Source of the DNA: Protonemura montana
Taxonomy: Eukaryota > Arthropoda > Insecta > Plecoptera > Nemouridae
Assembly: GCA_947568835.1 (NCBI GenBank)
Contig: OX387612.1
Span: 8,308,001 to 8,372,000 of the forward strand
DNA length: 64,000 bases
Direction of reading: 5' to 3'
Shown: positions 1 to 9,624 of the stretch, piece by piece
How positions within the stretch are numbered: position 1 is the stretch's first letter
Layout of the letters: each line of letters begins with the position of its first letter
The notes under the pieces: generated by a model
Databases searched by the model: none
Told to the model about the DNA's origin: nothing
What the model saw: only the letters and a program-made list of their open reading frames with translations
Made by a program: the position numbers and the translations under genes

Positions 1-284
1 AGCTTGCAGTCCATGCTGTTGTCCAGCTCAAGACATGGCTTGCCAAACAAAGCTTGCAGTCCATGCTGTTGTCCAACTCAAGACATGGCTTGCCAATCAA
101 AGCTTGCAGCTCATGCTGTTGACCAGCTCAAGGCATGGCTTGCTAAACAAAGCTTGCAGCTCATGCTGTTGTCCAGCTCAAGACATAGCTTGCCAAACAA
201 AGCTTGCAGCTCATGCTGTTGTCCAGCTCAAGGCATGGCTTGCCAAACAAAGCTTGCAGTCAATGCTGTTGTCCAGCTCAAGGA
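1..284. repeat. 50-bp tandem repeat, about 5.7 copies
   Basis: The unit begins agcttgcagt and repeats every 50 bp at 1, 51, 101, 151, 201 and 251, with a few substitutions per copy. The last copy decays after about 34 bases. The array runs off the left edge of the window, so its full length is unknown. Both frames that read through it give repetitive cysteine-rich peptides that are artefacts of the repeat. Confidence 0.9.
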
Positions 285-306
285 AGGCGTGAGCAAATTT
301 GGAATG

Positions 307-600
307 CAAATTTCGAACGTAGCCTACTTCTGTCTAAGAGCACCAAGGAGATCACTGACTTTACGTCCCTTCCAAAGGGCGGTACAACGCGAACAACAGG
401 ATTCCTCCAAAAATGCATGCTGTCATGAGGTTGATAAGCAAGGCAAGTGAAGTTGTAATAACTTCACTCCCTCGAACTATTCACCTAACCATAAAAGATC
501 ATCGTGAATGTGATGGTAACCCATACAATACCTAACTCAGCGCAGTGTTGCTTAACTTCGGTGATCTCACGAGGACCGGTGTTTCCAACACACCGTACCG
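307..600 (-). mobile_element. 5S-rRNA-derived SINE copy
   Basis: On the minus strand the element starts with a 5S-like head (about 600 to 515) whose core is gaagttaagcaac, then a spacer, a body (cttatcaacctc) and a conserved central part whose complement is seen as acgtcccttcc at about 362. The distal tail seen in other copies is missing or replaced by the 50-bp array at its left edge. It is diverged and probably inactive. Confidence 0.8.
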
Positions 601-1180
601 TTCGGATTGAAACTCGTATTAAATCATCTCTTCTCAAGTTTAATCGAGTCTAGGTCAAATAATTCCTTCAATAAAATGCCGTACCTAAAAACGCGGTGCC
701 CGAAATTCGATCCCATTAAATAATAAGAATTTCAATCTGGCCGTGGACGCGGCCGATGTCCACAGGTGGTTGCCGAGGTGGGGTCACGTGGTCGACAATC
801 CAATATGTTTCGCCACGTGAGATGAAGAAGATCGCTCCCCCCTCCCCTCTGTCTAGGGCATGACGTAAACAGCATCCAAGAGAGGATCCGCCTTGCATTG
901 AAATCGTCTATTGTTCCTATTGTTAGGAGCGCTTAGACGTTGTCAAGGTAATGTTGCCTTATTGTTAGAGTTGCCATGGTTTTTAAGTAGGTTTTTGACG
1001 AGCTTATACGTGTACCCACCCTGAATTGAACTGTCAGTGTATGAGGCTGGTATTTTAGTGTCATAATTTTGAGTCAGTTGAATTGATCTTATGGATAAAT
1101 TGATTTGAATCATTGAAATCATTACAACCATTGGGTTTATATAAATATAGTCAGAGAACCAGTGCTAATGTTAAACGTAC
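601..1180. other. No recognisable feature
   Basis: This is mixed-composition DNA between two repeats. Short open frames exist but none has a family resemblance, consistent codon use or splice signals that would support a gene. Confidence 0.5.
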
Positions 1181-1345
1181 TGCTGAGCAGACGAGCCGGT
1201 AACGCGTGGTAACGGTAGTTGCCACTCGTGAGCGCTTGCGGCCGTCTTTTTTCACAAACTTCAAATATTAAACTAATTATGACTCGAACTATCGATATAT
1301 GAATATCAATCATTTAGGTTATCATTAATGAAGAACTTTTAAACA
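1180..1345 (+). mobile_element. Dispersed element carrying one 60-bp unit
   Basis: A single unit (gctgagcagacgagccggta onward, to about 1240) is followed by a tail with gactcgaactatcgatat and a later aggttatcattaatgaag. The same order, unit then tail, is seen at 9905-10120 (one unit) and 19000-19690 (nine units). It is therefore one dispersed family in which the unit number varies. I cannot class it. Confidence 0.6.
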
Positions 1346-2290
1346 AATAATTTAAATAATTAAATTGTTACTCATACAATGTAATGCATTTAAAATGAGT
1401 AAATTAAATTATGATCAATTAAGCAAAAATTTGTTTAAACTGTTAAAATGTATAATTAATTGGTTATATCATGATTTTAAGGGTAGAATAGAATAGTATA
1501 TGGGAAGAAAGAAATTGATTCTGTGAGTTGGATCAAAACTTCGGGAACAGAGTGTACCTGAGAATAGAATAGTAGGTATAGTAGGTAGATAGGTACTCTC
1601 GATGAGTGGGTGGCGAAGCCATGCACTACAAGAAACGGACGACAAAAAAAAATGCGCGCTAGCACGACCAGCGAGAGAAGAGAGAGATGGGGGTCTGTGG
1701 CTTTCCGAGGTAATTACATGCTTGCAGGTTGGTGCCCGTGAGCCGAGTTACCTGGGGCCGAGATTCTGTGTCTGTAGTATCCACCCCGCTGTGGACGTCG
1801 ATCTACGCCCTCTCAAAGCTCCGTTCCCAGGGCCTTCTAAATTCAGTTCGTCCCACCGGAGCTTGCAGAGATAAGGGAGGTTTCGATCGATTCCTCACCT
1901 GTTATTTTTTTTTAATGATTTTGATGTGAATCGTTTATTGTGTGTTTTTTTAGGATTTTCGATTCTGATCGGAAGATTGATTCTGAGAATTTTCTGGTGT
2001 CATCTGTGGGCGCGCGGGATTATATTCAATTGTTTTTTTTGATGATTTTTAGCTATTTTTCTTATTTTTGCTCCGAATTTGATACAAGCCCTTGTTTTTT
2101 TAAAGTGTATTTTGCCAATCAAAGCAAATACCAGTTAATTTAAACCTTTTTGCCTAAATAGTTTTTTTTTACTTTTCATTTATTAACCTTTATAACATCT
2201 TAATTTAAATCTTCGGGTCAACATCTCATAATGACACTTAACGATGCTAAAATGGACAGCAACACCTTTTAATTAATTCATTGGTTTGAT
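1346..2290. other. No recognisable feature
   Basis: AT-rich on the left, slightly more GC-rich around 1620-1870. No gene, RNA or repeat family shared with the rest of the window was recognised. Confidence 0.5.
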
Positions 2291-2700
2291 TTGGTTGGGC
2301 TTTGTTGAATGAGTGGATGATGATGAGAATACTGATGAAGCTAGCTTGGCCTAAAAAGGACTAGTAGAAACCCGGTGTCGGCACGTAGCCGACTCCTGTC
2401 GAAGAGCACCAAGGGGACACCGGCTTAACGTCTCTTCCGAAGGACGGTACAACGCGAAAAACAGGATTCCTCCTCAAATCCATGCTGTCAAGAGGTTGAT
2501 AAGCAAGCCGAGTGAAGTTGCTGTACTCACTTTCATCCCTCCAACCTCTCTCCGGGACAGAACTGGTCATGTGTATGATGGTCACCAATCCAATACCTGA
2601 CCCAGCGCAGTGTTGCTGAACTTTCATCCCTCCAACCTCTCTCCCGAACAAAACTGGTCATGTGTATGATGGTCATCCATCTAATACGTGAAAGCCTGAC
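2290..2700 (-). mobile_element. 5S-derived SINE with duplicated head
   Basis: Minus-strand copy with tail (gatgatgatgag at about 2317), central part (aacgtctcttccg), body and 5S head. A second, partial head-plus-spacer follows at about 2615-2690. The extra module joins head to spacer at a gaactttcatc junction, the same type of junction as in the 91-bp array at 55.0-55.6 kb. Confidence 0.8.
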
Positions 2701-3633
2701 TGTTAGTATCCATTTTTTATAAAATTAACATAGCAAATAAACAAAATTTCAATGTTATTAACTAAATATGAACTGTATTTATTTATTTATTTATTTATTA
2801 TTGTATTTCAAAAAGCTAAATAACTGTTCAAAATACAACGCAAATTTTTTCGGGAGATTTAAATTGTATCAATAATTGAACATAATTTTCACCAGTAACT
2901 GAAACTCGTGACGCCTGCAAACGGAGTTAAAATCGAGCACAAAACATTAGACAAGTGATTTACACGATCACACCATTACAGACACACCTTCTCAAAACTA
3001 ATCTGAAAAACAAATTGCACTGAAATTCCCCCAAACAAACTTTGCAAACCCAGAGTAAATATCAGTGTCGATATCTTCTGTCACGACTCGAGCTCAACTT
3101 TGAAACCTCCCCGTGCATTTTATAACGTGTATCTCCATACGGCACAGCCCATGCTTATGATGAACCATCTGGGACGGCCGATGGGCCGATCGTGAAATAT
3201 GATAAATATGATAAATGGAGTAAATTACGGGTCAACGCCGGCGCGGTAAACGCTCTATTTTGCGGTCTACACCATGAGAAAAAAAAAGGTAACATAGAAT
3301 AGACAAATGGGAGAACTTTATACATAGCATATAGATTTTTTTTTTATGAAGAATCTCATAAAATTATAGCCATGTGATGTGTGTGTTTGTGACTATCGAA
3401 CTATAATGCGGTTGTATAGTGATTTTGAAAGTGATGCATACCTGGGACCGCGATGTTAGTGGATCGAAGACGTTATTACTAAACTATTAGGTAATGATAC
3501 AGAGGCGGTCAACTGTCGAGTGCTATTCGATGTCCAGTTTTGTGAGGAGCGTTTTGGATGACGCGCTGAACGGTTTAGGTGAGCGCGTGATGGTGTTGAA
3601 GTTGGATTTGTTTTTGAGTTGATTGTTTCTTGG
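2701..3633. other. AT-rich DNA with an ATTT microsatellite
   Basis: A short (attt)n run lies near 2778-2801. No gene is supported. The segment ends where the 26-bp array begins. Confidence 0.5.
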
Positions 3634-4226
3634 TATCGATTGGGTATTGGTGTAAATGGTATCGATTGGGTATTGGTGTAAATGGTGTCGATTGGGTATT
3701 GGTGTAAATGGTATCGATTGGGTATTGGTGTAAATGGTGTCGATTGGGTATTGGTGTAAATGGTATCGATTGGGTATTGGTGTAAATGGTGTCGATTGGG
3801 TATTGGTGTAAATGGTATCGATTGGGTATTGGTGTAAATGGTATCGATTGGGTATTGGTGTAAATGGTGTCGATTGGGTATTGGTGTAAATGGTGTCGAT
3901 TGGGTATTGGTGTAAATGGTATCGATTGGGTATTGGTGTAAATGGTATCGATTGGGTATTGGTGTAAATGGTGTCGATTGGGTATTGGTGTAAATGGTAT
4001 CGATTGGGTATTGGTGTAAATGGTATCGATTGGGTATTGGTGTAAATGGTGTCGATTGGGTATTGGTGTAAATGGTGTCGATTGGGTATTGGTGTAAATG
4101 GTATCGATTGGGTATTGGTGTAAATGGTATCGATTGGGTATTGGTGTAAATGGTATCGATTGGGTATTGGTGTAAATGGTGTCGATTGGGTATTGGTGTA
4201 AATGGTGTCGATTGGGTATTGGTGTA
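3634..4226. repeat. 26-bp minisatellite, about 23 copies
   Basis: The unit is tatcgattgggtattggtgt plus aaatgg. Two variants, tatcgat and tgtcgat, are interspersed without strict alternation; otherwise copies are nearly identical, which indicates recent expansion. Because 26 is not a multiple of 3, the minus strand reads through all copies as a 218-residue open frame; this is a repeat artefact rather than a gene. Confidence 0.95.
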
Positions 4227-5189
4227 TACATGGTTGGTAATTTTATGGAGGATATTTTAGTTTAAATGGAAGATTTTTTGTGTTTAAATTTGATTGTTAT
4301 TAGAGTTAATTAATGATAAAACTTGATAGTAATTTCAGAAAAAACGCAGCGAAATAATCAGCGATGTTTTTTTTTTTTACAATTGCTTGGTATCTCTTTT
4401 AAAAAAGGGCATTGCAAAGGCAAGGAAATTAACGTTAAACACCGTGGAGTATCTATGTCCTTAAAAAATATTAATAAGTAGTGTTATAATTTTGTAAATC
4501 TCCATCTAGCAAAAGAAAAAAAATTATTTGGGGTTTTTTCCGTTTTTAGGTTATTTTAAGATTTTGTAATGGAAACAAATTAAAAAAAAAGTAAATCTAG
4601 CTAGCCAAATCGTTACCTAGAGCTGTAAGGCTAGTAAAATACCCGAAACCCAAACTTAAGTTAGATTTAACATCGGGATTAACCAAAATCAGTGTCTTAT
4701 TGTATAAAAAAAAGTGTACTTCTTTAGCTTTGATCAGAATTAAGCCCAAAATTGTTGTCCCAAAAAAAATCGCTATTTACAGAACCGGAGAGAGTACGAC
4801 CAGCAATGAAGCCCGTGGGAAACTACATCAATCACTAAACCTACCCTCCCACACCCCAAAGACCTCAAAGAAATCCCCACAGTCATCTGATACCCCATGT
4901 GCTTCGGGCATTCAATGGGGCACAAACCCCTTCACAAAAATCCCCTACATTTCAATGAATCGAAACTCGTATTGCAGGCCTTTTATCTGCACACTCCTTC
5001 CGAATGACAACTACGAAGACAGGAAGCCGATGAACCGCGTGTGGCACAAAGCCCTTGGACCTCGACGACTTGAACACGGTGTTAGAATACCAATTAGGAT
5101 CGTACACAAGATTCTTGATGAACGCTAAATAGCAGGTGAAGCGAAATATTCGGTTTCACCAGCTCCAAGAAGAAATAATGCGTGTTTTT
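4227..5189. other. No recognisable feature
   Basis: AT-rich DNA. An open stretch at about 4700-5128 lacks an ATG in its first 90 codons and matches no family I know, so I do not call it a gene. Confidence 0.5.
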
Positions 5190-5560
5190 TCGGTGATTGA
5201 TTGATTTGTTGTGTTTAACGACGCACTGTTTTGACAACAGGCCCTGTGGCACTGGTCTAATGGGGTGAGAGAATGAGTGGGTAATGATGAACCTGACCTA
5301 ATCTAGAAGTGAGTGGGGGAAACCCGGTGCCAGCACGTAGCCAACTCTTGTCAAAGACCAAGGGGACCACTGGCTTAACGTCCCTTCCTAAGGACGGTAC
5401 AACGTGAACAACAGGATTCCTCTACAAATCCATGCTGTCGAGAGGTTGATAAGCTCAAATAAAGTTGCTATACTTATTTTCGTTTCTTTAACCTCTCTCC
5501 CGAAGAGAATTGAACATGTGTATGATGGTCACCCGTCCAATATACCCACCGGAAAATTAA
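5190..5560 (-). mobile_element. 5S-derived SINE, tail and body, 5' truncated
   Basis: Minus-strand copy with a complete 3' tail (gtttaacgacgcactgtttt at about 5213), the region around gaatgagtgggtaatgatga, the central part (cttaacgtcccttcc) and body. Only the last few bases of the 5S head remain (ggtcacccgtcc at about 5527), so it is 5' truncated as retroposed copies often are. Confidence 0.8.
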
Positions 5561-7180
5561 CCCACCGGAAAGTTTTGAAAACAAATTTCACAAAAAATTT
5601 CAGAATTACCGCAAAAGTATTGTTGTAGTGGTTCTAGTGTGGTTCTAGCTAAACAAAAAAAAAACTTTTACTTCCTCGCCAAACTTGACAATTACATACA
5701 ATTACAAAACACCGCTGACCGATTGACAATCATTTTAGATTTAACTACAAACCACATCCTGGATCACAATACCATTGAACACGACGCCCTCGTCGTGAAG
5801 TCATCACAAAATGGCCGACAAACACATTGATACCACGAATTGCCGTGGAGACCGCGAAAAGGTGACAAGCATTTTGCAGAAGACAATGCCGGGCGTACCA
5901 ACCCATGGCGCGGTCTGGTATGTGACTAATAGGACATGCGCTGAGGCATGCGTAAAAAGAATGAAACTATGTCAGCTCAGCACTAGAGCACGCTCGAGTT
6001 TGAGGTTATAAAAGATGACAGTTCATTGTGTTTGGGAATATTTACTGTATTGTGTTCAATTGAATGTGTATGCGTGAGACGAATACGGTGTCAGTGTAGT
6101 TTGAACTATCTGGCAATTGAAATAATGGGTTTCACCTGCGATTTGCATTTTGATAAATCTACAATTTATTGTAATAAATGTAATATCTTTAAATGCAATA
6201 GAGATTTACACGTGGGTTGGTATATCAGAAAAAATGAGACTAAATTCAGCTTTAACTTCATTAAAAATTAAACTTGAAAACACTTCAAGAAATTGAATCG
6301 TGAAGAGTGAGGAAAACACATGCGTAAAACAAGAAAGATAAATAACCTATCTTTAATTTTTTTCAATTAACTTGATGCAAAGGTTTAGAACACAGTAGTT
6401 TAAAATATTTAACGGGAATATAAAATATTAACAACTTTCAAATAAACAGGCACAGAAAAGCGACGCGAGATAACAGTATTTTTGCATAGAAAATCTTTCA
6501 AAATACAGTTTTTGGTGATATTACAATTGATTATCCTATTAGCACTATTTGATATCAAGTCACACCAATCGTTTTACTTTTCAATGCTTACCATCATTGG
6601 GTAAAGATTTAAAAATGTTACTTAGATTATACTGGTTTTAAGACTAATTTCTACTTTATATAACCTTATCACAAATAAAAACAAATTGTGTAAACCTATG
6701 TACTAATTTATATTGCACGTATATTGGATATTATATTATAAATCAACAAAACAACCATCTCACCCCAATATCCCTCTCACCTGTGCCTGATCAAGGTGCC
6801 CCCTCCAACGTGCACGTGTGCTCACAACAGGAAACGATGTGGGCGTTACACCGTCTTGCAAAGGGTGCCTGTTTGGGGTGCAAAAAGATCAAGGCTTTGA
6901 GCGGAAATCTCGCATGTCTCTGTCCCAGCACCCAGAGTTTTGAACGCCTACTAAGGATGATCGTCAATGAGAATAACAGATGTCTTGAAAGAGAATCTAG
7001 TTTCGTCCGGGCTTTGGAATTGATTTGAAATTATAGGTGATTGCGTTTCAATTTCCGGTTCCTGGCTAAAGGAATGGTCTTCAAGATGTTGGTACTAGTT
7101 ATTGGCCAGTTGAAATTATCTTAATTTTTTCCTGATTGGATACCAGTTAATTATCACAGTGAAGTGCGGACAAAGCAATC
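5561..7180. other. No recognisable feature
   Basis: About 1.6 kb of AT-rich DNA. Short frames at 5811-6011, 6026-6271 and 6783-7028 have no domain, no convincing start and no splice context. Confidence 0.5.
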
Positions 7181-7182
7181 AG

Positions 7183-8935
7183 TTGCATGAAGCGTTACTG
7201 AAGCTAGAGTCGCTTAAAATGGTGCTAATTGATACTGCCGCTCTAGGTCGGGGTTACTGCTTGGTGCTATGGTGGTGCTAGTTAGCACGGTGCTACTGAC
7301 AGTAATACCAGGGTTACGAATCACCGCTCTAGGTCGGGGTCACTGCTTGGTGCTATGGTGGTGCTAGTTAGCACGGTGCTACTGACAGTTATACCAGGGT
7401 TACGAATCAACGCTCTAGGCCGAGGTTACTGCTTGGTGCTATGGTGGTGCTAGTTAGCACTGTGCTACTGACAGTAATACCAGGGTTACGAATCACCACT
7501 CTAGGTCGGGGTTACTGCTTGGTGCTATGGTGGTGCTAGTTAGCACAGTGCTACTGACAGTAATACCAAGGTTACGAATCACCACTCTAGGTCGGGGTTA
7601 CTGCTTGGTGCTATGGTGGTGCTAGTTAGCACGGTGCTACTGACAGTAATACCAGGGTTACGAATCACCGCTCTAGGTCGGGGTTACTGCTTGGTGCTAT
7701 GGTGGTGCTAGTTAGCACGGTGCTACTGACAGTAATACCAGGGTTACGAATCACCGCTCTAGGTCGGGGTCACTGCTTGGTGCTATGGTGGTGCTAGTTA
7801 GCACGGTGCTACTGACAGTTATACCAGGGTTACGAATCAACGCTCTAGGCCGAGGTTACTGCTTGGTGCTATGGTGGTGCTAGTTAGCACGGTGCTACTG
7901 ACAGTAATACCAGGGTTACGAATCACCGCTCCAGGTCGGGGTTACTGCTTGGTGCTATGGTGGTGCTAGTTAGCACGGTGCTACTGACAGTAATACCAGG
8001 GTTACGAATCACTGCTCTAGGTCGGGGTCACTGCTTGGTGCTATGGTGGTGCTAGTTAGCACGGTGCTACTGACAGTTATACCAGGGTTTTGAATCAACG
8101 CTCTAGGCCGAGGTTACTGCTTGGTGCTATGGTGGTGCTAGTTAGCACGGTGCTACTGACAGTAATACCAGGGTTACGAATCACCGCTCTAGGTCGGGGT
8201 TACTGCTTGGTGCTATGGTGGTGCTAGTTAGCACGGTGCTACTGACAGTAATACCAGGGTTGCGAATCACCGCTCTAGGTCGGGGTTACTGCTTGGTGCT
8301 ATGGTGGTGCTAGTTAGCACGGTGCTACTGACAGTAATACCAGGGTTACGAATCACCGCTCTAGGTCGGGGTCACTGCTTGGTGCTATGGTGGTGCTAGT
8401 TAGCACGGTGCTACTGACAGTTATACCAGGGTTACGAATCAACGCTCTAGGCCGAGGTTACTGCTTGGTGCTATGGTGGTGCTAGTTAGCACGGTGCTAC
8501 TGACAGTAATACCAGGGTTACGAATCACCGCTCCAGGTCGGGGTTACTGCTTGGTGCTATGGTGGTGCTAGTTAGCACGGTGCTACTGACAGTAATACCA
8601 GGGTTACGAATCACCGCTCTAGGTCGGGGTCACTGCTTGGTGCTATGGTGGTGCTAGTTAGCACGGTGCTACTGACAGTTATACCAGGGTTTTGAATCAA
8701 CGCTCTAGGCCGAGGTTACTGCTTGGTGCTATGGTGGTGCTAGTTAGCACGGTGCTACTGACAGTAATACCAGGGTTACGAATCACCGCTCTAGGTCGGG
8801 GTTACTGCTTGGTGCTATGGTGGTGCTAGTTAGCACGGTGCTACTGACAGTAATACCAGGGTTACGAATCACCGCTCTAGGTCAAGTTACTGCTTGGTGC
8901 TAGTTAGCACGGTGCTACTGACAATAATACCAAAA
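7183..8935 (-). repeat. 86-bp satellite array A with element flank
   Basis: About 20 units of 86 bp begin at 7240, 7326, 7412 and so on, each starting gctctaggtc and containing the perfect inverted repeat gtgctagttagcac. Three diagnostic variants recur 602 bp apart (gctcc at 7928 and 8530; tcactg units at 7756/8358 and 8014/8616; gttttgaatc near 8088 and 8690), so a 7-unit block was duplicated. The 57 bp before the first unit (7183-7239) are the reverse complement of the right flank of array B (31719-31775), which marks a common parent element inserted in opposite orientations. Confidence 0.93.
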
Positions 8936-8939
8936 GTGA

Positions 8940-9587
8940 AATGCACACACTTAAAAAAAAAATTGTCAGAAAATGCACATACACGGAGAACGAGAAGCGA
9001 TAAGAAAATAAAATCTTCAGAAAATCATTGCTTAAGTATTAAATAAAAATGTGGAAAGTTTGATGTGAAAATTTTAAGAATTTTTTTCTTTTCAACGTGA
9101 AACTATTTGGTAGAAATTTTGACGATTTTCGTAAAAGTCGTCGGATAGGTATAAAAATATTTTTGCCGATTTTTTCGAAAAAAAAAGTGGTCTGAGTTGA
9201 GATCTCGAAAAGTTATCGTGCAAATTTAATGAAAATCGGACAACCGAACAAGAACTAAACAGCACCAACAGTGCGTTTAAAGTGTAGTGAACTTAAATAT
9301 TCGCTAAGCTCATCCACCGCCTTTTAAAGTCACTTCGGTGACATGGGTTCTCAATTTTGCACCCGATATGTTTTCGTCTACCGGTCAGACCCATACATTC
9401 CGTGCAAGTAATTCGTTTGGGCCAACGTAACAAGGGTTATCACTTCTTTGTTATTCTGCAATTACAAGGCCCAATTATCAGCAGCGAAAATTGGTGCACT
9501 TCCAGTTAGTTGATTAACTCCAACGATAACGACGTCCATTGCCAGGAACAAAATTTGAAACTAGTTGTAGTGAATTCACGCTCGAAA
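8940..9587. other. Upstream region of the GPCR gene
   Basis: This AT-rich DNA precedes the proposed first GPCR exon and would hold its promoter and 5' UTR. I see no unambiguous TATA box or initiator, so no promoter position is claimed. Confidence 0.4.
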
Positions 9588-9624
9588 ATGTACGTTTTGT
9601 TCGTTTTTCTGCTTATTTTCGGTG
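9588..9624 (+). CDS. GPCR exon 1, signal peptide (tentative)
   Basis: ATG at 9588 follows cgaaa and encodes a 12-residue hydrophobic start (MYVLFVFLLIFG) up to a good donor, ggtaagt, at 9625. It ends in phase 1. The strong acceptor tag at 10261-10263 would put exon 2 out of frame, whereas AAG acceptors before 10322, 10334 or 10337 keep the frame. Either one of those is used or the true first exon lies elsewhere. Confidence 0.5.

Noticed and set aside
3575..4231. 218-residue minus-strand open frame (PNRHHLHQYPIDTIYTNTQS-type repeats)
   Set aside because: It is produced entirely by the 26-bp minisatellite, has no domain and follows repeat boundaries.
4700..5128. 142-codon open frame
   Set aside because: It has no ATG in its first 90 codons and no family resemblance, and it is AT-rich like its surroundings.
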